From the NCBI RefSeq assembly GCF_029338515.1, contig NZ_CP119988.1:1860001-1924000 (forward strand): a stretch of DNA of 64,000 nt, given 5' to 3'. This document shows positions 52,232 to 61,415 of the stretch, one piece after another. Under the pieces are notes generated by a model that saw only the letters and a list, made by a program, of their open reading frames with translations, searched no databases and was not told the origin of the DNA. Source of the stretch: Haloglomus litoreum (lineage in GTDB: Archaea; Halobacteriota; Halobacteria; Halobacteriales; Haloarculaceae). A program made the position numbers and the translations under genes. Each line of letters opens with the position of its first letter. The first letter of the stretch is position 1.

Positions 52232-53104
52232 TTACTCGACGAGTTCACGGCCGAACAGGCCCTCGGGTTTGACCATCAGCACGATCACGAGCACGATGAG
52301 TGCCGAGACGCCGGTCAGGCGCGAACTGATGAACGATACAGTCAGCTGGTCGAGCAGGCTGATGAGGTAGGCCCCGATGACGCTCCCGCGGATGGAGCCC
52401 AGGCCGCCGACGATGACGATGGAGAACGACAGCAACAGCGGGTTCCGACCCATCAGGGGGTTGGCGTTCTGGAACGACGCCAGGAAGACGCCGGCCAGCG
52501 CGGCCAGCGCCCCGGCGATGATCCAGGTGTAGGTGTAGGACCGCTCGGCGTTGATGCCGACGAGGGACGCGCCCCGCGTCGACATACTGGTCGCCAGGAT
52601 GGCCTTCCCCGTCCGCGTCTCGTTGACGAAGTAGAACAGGGCTCCGATGACCACCCAGGAGACGGCGAAGATGACGAGCCGGTTCGCCGAGATGCCGATG
52701 CTGCCGATGTTGACCGTCCCATCGACCAGGTTCGGGACGACCACGGGCTGGGCCGTCTCGAGCGCGAGGAACACCTGCTCGACGATGAGCGACACCACGA
52801 GTGTCAGTATCAGCACCGACACCGGGTTGTCCGTGACGAACCGGATCATCCCCTTCCAGAGGAGGAGGGAGAACAGGCCGCCGACCACCAGCGCCAGGAG
52901 CGGGGCGAGGAGGATGGTCGAACCCCCGAGGATGTCCGTGTTCGCGAGGTAGAACGCACTGTACGCACCGATGGTCAGGCTGGCACCGTGGGCCAGGTTC
53001 AGGACCCCTCCGACGCCGAAGATGAGGGTGAAACCTGTCGCTACCAGTGCGTACAACGCCCCCAGCAGGAGTACGTTGATGCCGACGGAGACTAGGGAGG
53101 CCAT
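52232..53104 (-). CDS. livH: Branched-chain-amino-acid-type ABC transporter permease (LivH)
   Basis: 290-residue permease with about eight helices. GINVLLLGALYALVATGFTLIFGVGGVLNLAHGASLTIGAYSAFYLA is the LivH opening; MSTRGASLVGINAERSYTYTWIIAGALAALAGVFLA is the coupling-loop region, and IVIVGGLGSIRGSVIGAYLISLLDQL the C-terminal signature. The ATG at 53104 is one base after the binding-protein stop. Function: membrane path for a LivK-type substrate (amino acids, urea or short amides); specificity cannot be told from the permease. Confidence 0.93.
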   Translation of the reverse strand: MASLVSVGINVLLLGALYALVATGFTLIFGVGGVLNLAHGASLTIGAYSAFYLANTDILGGSTILLAPLLALVVGGLFSLLLWKGMIRFVTDNPVSVLILTLVVSLIVEQVFLALETAQPVVVPNLVDGTVNIGSIGISANRLVIFAVSWVVIGALFYFVNETRTGKAILATSMSTRGASLVGINAERSYTYTWIIAGALAALAGVFLASFQNANPLMGRNPLLLSFSIVIVGGLGSIRGSVIGAYLISLLDQLTVSFISSRLTGVSALIVLVIVLMVKPEGLFGRELVE

Positions 53105-53105
53105 T

Positions 53106-54527
53106 CTAGTTGACCCAGGGTGGGGACTTGTACTCGGCTTGTGCGAACCGGTCAGGGTAGATCGGCACCTGGACGCCCTCACCGTTCTCGTCGGTCTGCC
53201 ACTGGAAGTAGACGCCGGGGACGCCCTCCTCGTCGGCCGCGAATGACGGGACCACGTCGTGCGGGTAATCCGCGTCCTTTCCGAAGAACTTGACCGTCCC
53301 GGTCGTTCCGGTGTACTTGGTCTTCTCCATCTGGGAGACCAGCGTGTCGCTGTCGACCGTTCCGGCCGCCTCGATGGCACTCTTCAGGACGCCCATCGCG
53401 TCCGCCGTGATGTACCCGGTGTACACCGGAAGCCGGTCGTACTTGTCCTGGTAGGCCTGCGCGAACGGCTGGGTCTTGTCCGTGATGGGCGAGTTCGCCA
53501 CCGCGGAGGTGAGGCTGAACGTCGCGATGGAGGCGCCCTTGGTCGCCTCGAAGTACGACGGGAACTGCGTCGGCACGTGGATGCCGCCGAAGCCGAACGG
53601 GCGCTGGTTCTTCGCCCACTGCACCAGCGCGTTGGTGCCGGTGTGGGCCAGCCCCACGACGACCCCGTCGATGTTCTTGTTCTCGAACTGGTCGTAGATG
53701 GGGTTGAAGTCCTGGGTCCCCTCGGCCACGACCTCCGTCTGGACCAGCTCGACACCGGTCCGGCTCTCGAGGTTCGACCGCAGGTCGTCGACGTAGGTGC
53801 CGGTCCACTCGAAGTCCTCGGCGAGGAGGGCCACGCGCTCCCAGCCCATGTTCTCGAACTTGCTCTCGCCGTACGTGAGGACGGACTCCCCGAGGAACGT
53901 CGTGTTGTTCGGCCCGACGCGGAAGAAGTACTTGTTCTTCTCGTAGTTATCGGCGATGCGTGCGGTCGCCTTCTCGGTCGCCGCCCCGGTGCCGAGGAAC
54001 GGGGTCTGAGCGCTCGCGATCTGCCCCAGGAGCGCGACGAGCTGCCCGGAGCCGAAGATGCCGGTCGTGGCGTGGACGCCCTCGCCCTCGATGAGCTCCT
54101 TGTAGACGCTGACCGTGGTGTTCGGGTCGGCCTTGTTGTCCTTGACGATGGTCTCGACCTCGGACCCGCCGATGCCGCCGTTCTCGTTGAACTGCTCGGC
54201 ACGCAGGTTCGCCGCGTCGATGATGGACTGACCGGCGGCCGAGTCCTTCGGACCGATGACGCCAATCTTGATGGGGTCGGGCAGGCTCTCCCCGCCGCCA
54301 CCGCCGTCGCCACCATCGCCGCCGCCACCATCGCCGCCGCCGCCGCCGTCGCCACCGTCACCGCCATCGCCGTCCGAGGGGCCGGTACAGCCCGCGAGGC
54401 CGGCGGCAACACCCGTCGCTCCGAGGCCAGTAACCTTCAGGAAGGTCCGCCTGTTGGAGGGGATGTCCCCCCGCCCGTTCTGTGTCCCGCTTCCGTTCGT
54501 ATCGTGCTGTTTTCCATCGTTAGCCAT
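53106..54527 (-). CDS. ABC transporter substrate-binding lipoprotein, LivK type
   Basis: 473 residues. The N-terminus has a twin-Arg motif (SNRRTFLKVTGLG) and lipobox LAGC, so it is Tat-exported and lipid-anchored. A striking Gly/Asp linker of roughly 30 residues follows. The mature domain is a type I periplasmic-binding fold: IKIGVIGPKDSAAGQSIIDAANLRAEQFNENGGI (LivK-like), VETIVKDNKADPNTTVSVYKELIEGEGV, GTGAATEKATARIADNYEKNKYFFR, and YTGYITADAMGVLKSAIEAAGTVDSDTLVSQME. Ligand class (amino acids, amides or urea) is not fixed. First gene of the operon with LivH, LivM and LivG. Confidence 0.93.
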   Translation of the reverse strand: MANDGKQHDTNGSGTQNGRGDIPSNRRTFLKVTGLGATGVAAGLAGCTGPSDGDGGDGGDGGGGGDGGGGDGGDGGGGGESLPDPIKIGVIGPKDSAAGQSIIDAANLRAEQFNENGGIGGSEVETIVKDNKADPNTTVSVYKELIEGEGVHATTGIFGSGQLVALLGQIASAQTPFLGTGAATEKATARIADNYEKNKYFFRVGPNNTTFLGESVLTYGESKFENMGWERVALLAEDFEWTGTYVDDLRSNLESRTGVELVQTEVVAEGTQDFNPIYDQFENKNIDGVVVGLAHTGTNALVQWAKNQRPFGFGGIHVPTQFPSYFEATKGASIATFSLTSAVANSPITDKTQPFAQAYQDKYDRLPVYTGYITADAMGVLKSAIEAAGTVDSDTLVSQMEKTKYTGTTGTVKFFGKDADYPHDVVPSFAADEEGVPGVYFQWQTDENGEGVQVPIYPDRFAQAEYKSPPWVN

Positions 54528-54550
54528 TCCGGCGGCACGTTAGGCCAACG

Positions 54551-54568
54551 CCCACATAAATGTGTGGG
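54551..54568. promoter_or_regulatory. Inverted repeat CCCACA-N6-TGTGGG over the binding-protein promoter
   Basis: Perfect 6-bp arms flank TAAATG. On the minus strand the centre reads CATTTATG, a TATA-like sequence about 30 nt from the ATG at 54527, so a protein bound here would overlap the basal promoter. Operator role inferred from position. Confidence 0.5.
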
Positions 54569-54642
54569 GCCGTCGTATATCGGTTACACTATAATCTGTC
54601 GGTAGTGGTCACTCCGGGAGCGAGCCCGCCCCGAGCGTCGCC

Positions 54643-55437
54643 TCACCGGGCCGTCCAGCCACCGTCGACGGCGATGGTCGCGCCGGTGAGATAGTTCGCT
54701 GCTGGCGACGCCAGGAAGACCGTGGGGGCCGCGATCTCCTCCGGCTCTGCGAACCGGTCGAGCGGCGTTCGCTCCCGGATAGAGGCCGCCAGCTCCTCGT
54801 TCTCGGTCAGGTCCTCGGTGAGTTCCGTGGCGACGTAGCCTGGCGCGAGGCAGTTGGCCCGCACCTCGGGTGCCCAGTCGAGTGCGAGGCTCTTCGTCAG
54901 TCCCACGAGCCCGTGTTTCGAGGCGACGTACGGGTGCTGCCGTGGGAGTCCCACGAGCCCCCCGACGCTGGCGACGTTCACCAGCGAGCCCCCATTCGCC
55001 GCCAGGTGGTCGGCCGCCGCGTGGGCGCACGCGTACGCCCCACGGAGATTAACGTTGTTAACCAGGTCGAACCCCTCGGGGTCGACCTGGTCCGGGGTGC
55101 CCAGCGCCGCCTCGGGGTTGACCCCCGCGTTGTTGACCACCACCGACGGCGGGCCGAGCTCGTCGGTCACCGTCCCGAAGCAGTCGTTCACGTCGGCCTC
55201 GTCGGTGACATCGGCCGTCGTCACGCACGTCCGGGCGCCGTACTCCGCGAGTTCCGCCGCGACCGCCTCAACGTCCCCGGCAGTCCGGGAGACGGGCGCC
55301 ACGTCGGCGCCCGCCGCGGCGAGGCCGTGGGCGATGGCCCGGCCGATGCCACGGGACCCGCCGGTGACGACGGCCACCTCGCCCGACAGGTCGAACGCTC
55401 CGGGGAAATCGAACGCCGGGACGTCGTCATCGCTCAT
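54643..55437 (-). CDS. Short-chain dehydrogenase/reductase (SDR) family oxidoreductase
   Basis: 264-residue Rossmann-fold NAD(P)-dependent oxidoreductase. Cofactor motif VVTGGSRGIGRAIAHGLAAAGADVAPVSR (TGxxxGIG), NNAGVNPEA (NNAG), the active-site Ser in VNVASVGGLVGLPRQHPYVASKHGLVGLTKSLA, and the catalytic YxxxK within it (YVASK). GYVATELTEDL is the substrate loop; LTGATIAVDGGW the C-terminal end. Resembles 3-oxoacyl-(acyl-carrier-protein or CoA) reductase types. Substrate unknown. Starts 206 nt from the HerA-like gene with its own TATA box. Confidence 0.93.
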   Translation of the reverse strand: MSDDDVPAFDFPGAFDLSGEVAVVTGGSRGIGRAIAHGLAAAGADVAPVSRTAGDVEAVAAELAEYGARTCVTTADVTDEADVNDCFGTVTDELGPPSVVVNNAGVNPEAALGTPDQVDPEGFDLVNNVNLRGAYACAHAAADHLAANGGSLVNVASVGGLVGLPRQHPYVASKHGLVGLTKSLALDWAPEVRANCLAPGYVATELTEDLTENEELAASIRERTPLDRFAEPEEIAAPTVFLASPAANYLTGATIAVDGGWTAR

Positions 55438-55461
55438 TACCGCTTCCCTGTGAACGGGTCA

Positions 55462-55470
55462 CATATAAAG
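55462..55470 (-). promoter_or_regulatory. TATA box CTTTATATG of the SDR gene
   Basis: Minus-strand CTTTATATG lies about 25-33 nt before the ATG at 55437, the best TATA match in this gap. Confidence 0.6.
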
Positions 55471-55643
55471 CTACGTACGGCGTGTTCGGGTAGGAACGCC
55501 GGAGGGAACTACCCTGTCCCGACAGAACCGTCGGTGACGGGGGACGGTCGGTGAGTGCAAGATCGAATTGTTCGGAAAACGTCGCGATATTCCGACAATA
55601 CCTGGGCCAATTCAAGAATTCGACGGCCTGTCGCAGAACTGCG

Positions 55644-57527
55644 TCAATCTCGGCCGTGCTTCGTCAGGCAGTTCGACAATCCGATGAGTTCGACGGGCTC
55701 TGAGTTGTCGGGGGAGTAGACGGCCATCTGGCCCTTCTCGAAGTAGGGGACCTTCCCCTCCAGGGCGCTGGGGAGGTTCACGGCGGAGACGGCGTCCTCG
55801 TCACCCAGGTTGAGGACCAGCCGCGTGTTCACCTGCTTGAAGATGGGGTCCGCGATGTCCTGGGGGTCCTGCGTGATGAGGAATAATCCGAGGCGCTCCT
55901 TGCGGCCCTGCTTTGCGGCCTCGGAGAACTTCGAGACGACCTTCCGCGCCTGCACGCTGTCGGCGTCGGTGAGGAAGTTGTGCGCCTCGTCCATCCCCAG
56001 GACGAGCGGCGTCTCCTTGATGCGGTCGTACGTGGGGTCGTTCGAGAGCTTCTGGTCGACGAGCAGGGAGGCCACCGCGAGCACCACCGTCGTCGCCTCG
56101 CGCGAGGAGTTGATGTGGTAGGTCGGGACCGTCGAGAGGCCCCCGGGTCGGACGAACTCGTTGACGAGGTCGGTGATGGGCTGGGCGTCCTGGTCGAAGA
56201 CGCTCCCGAAGCCGTAGGCGCGCCGGCGGACGGCGTCGAAGGTGGCCTCGTGGACCTGCCCGGACTCGTGGAGCTCCTCGCGCAGCGCCGGGTCGTCGAG
56301 GAACGACGTGAACTCGTCGTACGTGCCTCCATCGCCGTGCTGGCGGAAGAACCGCTCCAGCAACCGCTGGAGCGCGGGATACTGGTTGTCGTTCAGCCCC
56401 GCCGATGCCACGAGCCAGGGCCGCTCGCGGACCATCGAGAACGGCACCGTGAACGGGACCTGCTCCGCTCGGTGGTGGCCCCCGGAGTAGCCGGCCGACC
56501 CCACCTGCGGGACGAAGGCCTTCGTGTCGTCGTAGCCGCCGAACTGGAGCCCCTCGCGCTCGTAGCGACGGGCCTCCTCGTCCGTGATGGCGTCGTTGTC
56601 GTCGTGCATCTGGGCGTACTCGTCCTGCGGGTCGAACTGGACGACCGCGACGCCGGGCGTCCGGTCGTCGTCCATCTCGTACGTGCGCCCGAGGTACTGT
56701 CGGAGGACGTTCTTCGTGGCGTGGGTCTTCCCGGAGCCGGTCCCCCCGGCGACGAGGGCGTGCCGGAAGACGAGCGGGTCGCCCGACTCGTAGGAGTCCG
56801 AGAGCCGGTAGTCGACGGTGGGCGGCGAGGCCCCGGTCTTCACCTTCTCCCCGCCGACCGCGAGGTGGCCGAGGAAGACGCCGTCCTCGGGGATCTTCAG
56901 GCCCGTCTTGATCTCGGTCTCGTCGGTCGCCTCCCGGACGACCGTCTCCGGCCGCGGGACGCGGTCGGCCATCCGCCGCCGGAGCTCCCCGCCCTCCCGA
57001 TAGAGGACGGAGAGCGGTTCCAGCGTGGCCATGAACTTGTAGTCGCGCTCGTCGGCGGCGTCCTGGCGCATCGCGCGGCGCGCGTGGATCTCGGTCGCGT
57101 CGTCCGAGCGGAACTCCTGGGCGTACTCCAGCGCGGTGATGCGCGAGAACAGCAGTTCCTCGTCGGGGTACGGCGCGACGAGGTACTTCCCGATGCGGAC
57201 GCGCGAGCGGTTGTTCACCGTGACGTAGGCCTTCATCCGGGTGTCGCGCTCGTCCTCGCTGATGACCAGCCCCTCCGAGGCCGAGAGCGTGCCCAGCCCC
57301 TCGTCGGCCCCGGTCGGGGTCGCCGCCATGTCGTCGAACCGGTCGGCCTCGTCGACGCGCGAGTCGCCCGCCACGGACGCGCCGTTCCCGGCCGCCTCGG
57401 CGCCGTCCCCGGCGTCGGCGGTGTCGGTGGCTCCGGCGGCGTCCGTCCCGTCGTCGGACCCCCCGTCCTCGTCCTCGTCGGGCGTGAAACTCGCGAAATC
57501 ACCGAGGTCCGAGTCGGAATCCGTCAT
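55644..57527 (-). CDS. HerA-like ATPase (DUF87 family)
   Basis: 627 residues. An acidic, disordered N-terminus (1-90) precedes a HAS-barrel-like part (about 100-250) and the ATPase. FLGHLAVGGEKVKTGASPPTVDYRLSDSY leads into Walker A GGTGSGKTHATKN (261-273). Walker B is LVLGMDEAHN (508-517), followed by GRKERLGLFLITQDPQDI with the expected sensor residues. HerA-type hexameric motors pump DNA, usually with the nuclease NurA, or act in defence and conjugation; no nuA-like gene is adjacent (SDR and NRDE genes flank it). Biological role therefore open. Confidence 0.85.
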   Translation of the reverse strand: MTDSDSDLGDFASFTPDEDEDGGSDDGTDAAGATDTADAGDGAEAAGNGASVAGDSRVDEADRFDDMAATPTGADEGLGTLSASEGLVISEDERDTRMKAYVTVNNRSRVRIGKYLVAPYPDEELLFSRITALEYAQEFRSDDATEIHARRAMRQDAADERDYKFMATLEPLSVLYREGGELRRRMADRVPRPETVVREATDETEIKTGLKIPEDGVFLGHLAVGGEKVKTGASPPTVDYRLSDSYESGDPLVFRHALVAGGTGSGKTHATKNVLRQYLGRTYEMDDDRTPGVAVVQFDPQDEYAQMHDDNDAITDEEARRYEREGLQFGGYDDTKAFVPQVGSAGYSGGHHRAEQVPFTVPFSMVRERPWLVASAGLNDNQYPALQRLLERFFRQHGDGGTYDEFTSFLDDPALREELHESGQVHEATFDAVRRRAYGFGSVFDQDAQPITDLVNEFVRPGGLSTVPTYHINSSREATTVVLAVASLLVDQKLSNDPTYDRIKETPLVLGMDEAHNFLTDADSVQARKVVSKFSEAAKQGRKERLGLFLITQDPQDIADPIFKQVNTRLVLNLGDEDAVSAVNLPSALEGKVPYFEKGQMAVYSPDNSEPVELIGLSNCLTKHGRD

Positions 57528-57633
57528 GCGGGGACGGTGGTGCGGCCCCCCGTATTACCGTTCGCCGCACGGTGGAAGTGGTCCGCCGTCGCGGCCACGC
57601 GGATTTATCCCCTCGGGCCGGCTAGACGGCGCC

Positions 57634-58392
57634 GTGTGCACCCTCGTCCTCGCCTGGCAGGTCTTCGCGGACGCCCCCGTGACGGTCGCGGCCAACCGTG
57701 ACGAGGCGGACGGTCGTCCGAGCAGTCCGCCGGCCGTCCGGGATGGACCCCGGCGCTACGTCGCGCCACGCGACGACCAGGCCGGCGGCACGTGGATGGG
57801 CTACAACGAGGCCGGCCTCTTCGTCGGTATCACGAACCGGTGGAAACCACTCACCGGTGGCGAGCGCTCCCGTGGGCTCCTCGTGCAGGACGCACTGGGC
57901 CACGAGACGGCCGAGGACGCCGCCCGGTTCGTCGAGCGGACGGTCGAGAAGGGCGGCTACAACCCGTTCCACCTCGTCCTCGCGGACGCGAACGCCGCCA
58001 TCATCTGCTCCTGGGACGGCCGCCTCTCGGTCCGCAACTTCGACCCTGGCGTCCACGTCGTCGTCAACGTCGGGTGGGACGGGAACTACTTCGTCCCCGA
58101 GGAACGCCCCGACGTGGGGCTCCAGCAGGCCGAGGACACGAACCGGGTCCGCGAGGTGCTCCAGCCCGAACCCGGGGAGACGGCCCTCGAGTGGACCGAG
58201 CGCGCGGGCGCCGTCCTGGGCGACCCCGAGTACGGCCGCTGCATCCACGGTGACGGCTTCGGCACCCAGTCCTCCTCGCTGCTCCGGCTCGGTCCAGAAG
58301 GTGCCGTCTTCGAGTACGCCGACGGCAAGCCCTGCGAAACCGAGTACGAGCCGGTTCCGGGGTTCGACGGCCCGCTCGCGGAGCGGGAGTAG
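57634..58392 (+). CDS. NRDE (TANGO2-like) family protein
   Basis: 252 residues from a GTG start. MCTLVLAWQVFADAPVTVAANRDEA shows the conserved N-terminal Cys2 (Ntn-hydrolase-like position) and the NRDE motif at 21-24. RDDQAGGTWMGYNEAGLFVGITNRW and ERSRGLLVQDAL are family-typical, as is TQSSSLLRLGPEGAVFEYADGKPCETEYE at the end. Archaeal members are uncharacterised; eukaryotic TANGO2 is linked to lipid/heme handling. GGATTTATCC at 57600-57609 supports the start, so the longer open frame upstream (antisense to the HerA gene) is not real. Confidence 0.88.
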   Translation: MCTLVLAWQVFADAPVTVAANRDEADGRPSSPPAVRDGPRRYVAPRDDQAGGTWMGYNEAGLFVGITNRWKPLTGGERSRGLLVQDALGHETAEDAARFVERTVEKGGYNPFHLVLADANAAIICSWDGRLSVRNFDPGVHVVVNVGWDGNYFVPEERPDVGLQQAEDTNRVREVLQPEPGETALEWTERAGAVLGDPEYGRCIHGDGFGTQSSSLLRLGPEGAVFEYADGKPCETEYEPVPGFDGPLAERE

Positions 58393-58465
58393 GTCGGTCC
58401 GGCCCGGCGCCGCAGGACTGCACCGACCGCAAGACGGTTAGTCACCGACCACCACTCCACAGGCG

Positions 58466-60019
58466 ATGACGAGGGTCGTCACCAGCCGTGACGCGTTCGA
58501 ACGGGTCGCCCGTTCGGCCCCGGACCACGCGCGCGTCCCGGTCGAAGTCCGAATCGAGGTGGCCGACCCGTTCGACGCCTACCGCCGGGCCCGCGACGGC
58601 CCGGGCGGTGTCTTCCTCGAGACCACCGGCGGGCAGGAGGGCTGGGGCTACTTCGCCGTCGACCCGGTCTCACGGGTGCAGGTCGGCCCGGACGCGGTGA
58701 CGGTCGAGTCGGCGGCCGACGGCCGCGACAGGGGCGACGCCCCCGGGCCGTTCGAACCGCCGGACTCACCCACACTAGACACGCTCCGGGCCGTCCTCGA
58801 TGGCGAGACGCTCGCCCGTGGCGACTGCGACGTGCCGTACCCCTGCGGCGCCATCGGCTGGCTCTCCTACGACGTGGCGCGCGAGCTGGAGGACCTGCCC
58901 GAGACGACGACCGACGACCGCCGCCTGCCGCGCCTGCAGCTGGGCGTCTTCGACCGCATGGCGGCGTGGCAGGAGCCCCGCGGCGAACGGACCTCGCTCC
59001 GCGTGACGGCGTGTCCACGGCTGGACGCACACCCGGACGTGGGGGCCGCGTACGCGCACGGCCTCGCCCGGGCGAGGGGCCTGGCCGACCGGATGACCAC
59101 CGGCGACCCCGGGGTTGGCGGCCCACCCGTCCTCGCCGACCGCGCCACGTTCGAGAGCGAGTGCGGCCGCGCCGCGTTCCGTGGGCGCGTCCGCCGCATC
59201 AAGCGCCACGTCCGCGACGGCGACACCTTCCAGGCCAACGTCTCCCAGCGGCTCGTCGCGCCCGCGGCCGTCCATCCCGTCGCGGCGTACGCCGCACTGC
59301 GGCGGGTGAATCCGGCACCGTATTCCTCGCTCCTGGAGTTCCCGGGCGTCGACCTCGTGAGCGCCTCGCCCGAGTTGCTGCTGGATGTCGCCCCGCGCCA
59401 GGAGGGCACCCACCTGCTCACCGAGCCCATCGCCGGGACGCGACCGCGGGGCGACACCCCCGAGGCCGACCGCGACCTGGAGCGGGACCTCACGGGCGAC
59501 GAGAAGGAGCGTGCCGAGCACGCGATGCTCGTCGACCTGGAGCGCAACGACCTGGGGAAGGTCTCCGAGTACGGCTCCGTCGACGTTCGCGAGTACCGCC
59601 GCGTCGACCGCTACGCCGAGGTGATGCATCTCGTCTCGCTGGTGGAGGGCCGCCTGCGCGAGGGGTACGACGTGGCGGACGCGCTGGCCGCGACCTTCCC
59701 CGGCGGCACCATCACGGGCGCGCCGAAGCCGAAGACGATGGCACTCATCGACGAGGTCGAGTCGACACGGCGCGGCCCCTACACCGGGAGCGTCGGGATC
59801 TTCGGCTTCGACGGGCTTGCCACCTGCAACATCGTCATCCGGACGCTGGTCCGGACTGGTGACCAGTACGCGCTCCGGGTCGGCGCGGGTATCGTCCACG
59901 ATTCGGACCCGGATGCTGAGTACGACGAGACGCTGGCGAAGGGTCGCGCGCTCGTTACGGCCGTCGACGAGGCGCTCGCGGATGCCGACCTCGCGGTCGA
60001 GGAGGTGTCGGCGGATTGA
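58466..60019 (+). CDS. Anthranilate/para-aminobenzoate synthase component I
   Basis: 517-residue chorismate-using enzyme that adds ammonia from the paired glutaminase. Signature regions: [105 protein letters not shown]; and [27 protein letters not shown] has Ala where bacterial PabB has Lys (PIKGT), which favours a TrpE-like mechanism, but archaeal PabB proteins also vary, so TrpE versus PabB is left open. Translationally coupled to component II. Confidence 0.88.
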   Translation: MTRVVTSRDAFERVARSAPDHARVPVEVRIEVADPFDAYRRARDGPGGVFLETTGGQEGWGYFAVDPVSRVQVGPDAVTVESAADGRDRGDAPGPFEPPDSPTLDTLRAVLDGETLARGDCDVPYPCGAIGWLSYDVARELEDLPETTTDDRRLPRLQLGVFDRMAAWQEPRGERTSLRVTACPRLDAHPDVGAAYAHGLARARGLADRMTTGDPGVGGPPVLADRATFESECGRAAFRGRVRRIKRHVRDGDTFQANVSQRLVAPAAVHPVAAYAALRRVNPAPYSSLLEFPGVDLVSASPELLLDVAPRQEGTHLLTEPIAGTRPRGDTPEADRDLERDLTGDEKERAEHAMLVDLERNDLGKVSEYGSVDVREYRRVDRYAEVMHLVSLVEGRLREGYDVADALAATFPGGTITGAPKPKTMALIDEVESTRRGPYTGSVGIFGFDGLATCNIVIRTLVRTGDQYALRVGAGIVHDSDPDAEYDETLAKGRALVTAVDEALADADLAVEEVSAD

Positions 60020-60687
60020 GCGCGGATACCGGCGCCGGAAGCACGGAGCGCTCGGGGGCCGACCCCGGCCGGCCGACCGTGCTGGTCGTCGACAACTACG
60101 ACTCGTTCGCCTACAACCTCGTCCAGTACGTCGGCGCGCACGCCGAGGTGGTGGTCCGCCGGAACGACGCCGTCGATACGGACGATATCGCGGCGCTGGA
60201 CCCGGACGGCATCGTCGTCTCGCCCGGGCCAGGGACGCCGGCCGAGGCGGGTGTCTCGATACCAGTGTTCCGCGAGTTGGCGTACCCGACGCTGGGGGTG
60301 TGTCTCGGCCACCAGGCGCTCTGTGCCGCCCACGGCGCCACCGTGGGCCACGCCCCCGAGGTCGTCCACGGCAAGCCCTCGACGGTCCGGCACGACGGCG
60401 CCGGGGTGTTCGCGGGACTTCCCGAGCGGTTCGAGGTCGGACGGTACCACTCCCTGGCGGTCGAGCGCGGCGAGTTGCCGGACGCGCTGGCGGTGACTGC
60501 CTGGACCGACGACGTCCCCGCGAGCGAGGCCAGTGGCGGCTCATTGGACGGGTCCGAGGGTGAACAGCGGGTGGTGATGGGCGTCCGCCATCGGGACCGC
60601 CCGCACGCCGGCGTGCAGTTCCACCCCGAGTCCATCCTCACCGACGCCGGGGAACGGCTCGTGGCATCGTTCTGCGGATCGCTCTGA
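60016..60687 (+). CDS. Anthranilate/para-aminobenzoate synthase component II (glutamine amidotransferase)
   Basis: 223-residue class I glutamine amidotransferase that supplies ammonia to component [20 protein letters not shown] opens it (DxFDSFxxNL); the nucleophile C96 is in VCLGHQALC, and the catalytic His203-Glu205 in [16 protein letters not shown] and [13 protein letters not shown] are standard. Translation starts at TTG, overlapping the component I stop (TTGA). TTG is rare here; an alternative start further in would cut away part of a poorly conserved Gly/Ser head. Confidence 0.9.
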   Translation: MSADTGAGSTERSGADPGRPTVLVVDNYDSFAYNLVQYVGAHAEVVVRRNDAVDTDDIAALDPDGIVVSPGPGTPAEAGVSIPVFRELAYPTLGVCLGHQALCAAHGATVGHAPEVVHGKPSTVRHDGAGVFAGLPERFEVGRYHSLAVERGELPDALAVTAWTDDVPASEASGGSLDGSEGEQRVVMGVRHRDRPHAGVQFHPESILTDAGERLVASFCGSL

Positions 60688-60724
60688 TACCTGCAAGTAT
60701 ATCCTCAAAATATGCGTTTTCAAC

Positions 60725-60743
60725 AAATATGTTGGCCATATTT
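60725..60743. terminator. Inverted repeat AAATATG-N5-CATATTT in an AT-rich convergent gap
   Basis: Perfect 7-bp arms with a TTGGC loop lie in the most AT-rich stretch of the window (60690-60790), between the component II stop and the convergent membrane-protein gene. Likely bidirectional transcript end; no gene is nearby that it could regulate as an operator. Confidence 0.4.
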
Positions 60744-60860
60744 ACTGTGTAGGGCCATTATATCTGGAAAAAGCGTGTGATATCTAGACACCGGGTCCCA
60801 GGTGTCCAACAGTAGAGGAAGCGCGAGAAGCGGCGGTCGCCTCGAGCCTGTCCGTCAGTG

Positions 60861-61175
60861 TTACCAGTCCGGTTTGTGGGGAAGCAGTACGGCGGCCGCG
60901 ACAGCCGGACCCAGTATCAGGAGCAACAGCAGCAGTTCGGGCTGGGCGCTCAGCACGCCGAAGAGGGCCCACACCGGTTCCCGTCCGGCGCCCATGGCCC
61001 CCACGACGGCGGGTTCGTTGTACCACAGGATGGCCGCCGCCGCCCCGAGATAGAGGACGACTATCGTGACGCTCCGGACGACCAGCCAGAGGACCTTCCG
61101 CCAGAGGGGCAGGGCCTGCCACGCCCGGTACCGGGCCGGAACGGCCCGCCAGTCGATACGCTGTCCATCTCCCAT
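60861..61175 (-). CDS. Small membrane protein of unknown function
   Basis: 104 residues. A charged, Trp/Arg-rich N-terminus (RIDWRAVPARYRAWQALPLWRKVLW) leads into two hydrophobic helices, VVRSVTIVVLYLGAAAAILWY and PELLLLLLILGPAVAAAVLLP. ATG start supported by a minus-strand GATTATG about 25-30 nt upstream (61198-61206). No family recognised. Divergent from the TRAM gene. Confidence 0.75.
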   Translation of the reverse strand: MGDGQRIDWRAVPARYRAWQALPLWRKVLWLVVRSVTIVVLYLGAAAAILWYNEPAVVGAMGAGREPVWALFGVLSAQPELLLLLLILGPAVAAAVLLPHKPDW

Positions 61176-61387
61176 ACCCCCTCCAGCCCTCGCGAGAGCA
61201 TAATCCCTCCTGCGGATGGGGCCCGCGGTCCGGGACCGGGATGGTTTCGCCCTCGACCCGGGCTGGGCACGGGAGTCGCCCCTCCGACGGGCGCTGGCGC
61301 GTCCCTACTGCTCGGGTGCGGCGGGACCCCCAGACCGCGCCAGGACGTATGTGTCGACGGCCCACTCGTGGGGCCACCCGGGACCGT

Positions 61388-61394
61388 TATAACC
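61388..61394 (+). promoter_or_regulatory. TATA box TTATAAC of the TRAM-Tfx operon
   Basis: TTATAAC ends 22 nt before the ATG at 61416, typical leaderless spacing. Confidence 0.55.
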
Positions 61395-61415
61395 CGTCCC
61401 GGCAAAACGTCCTCT

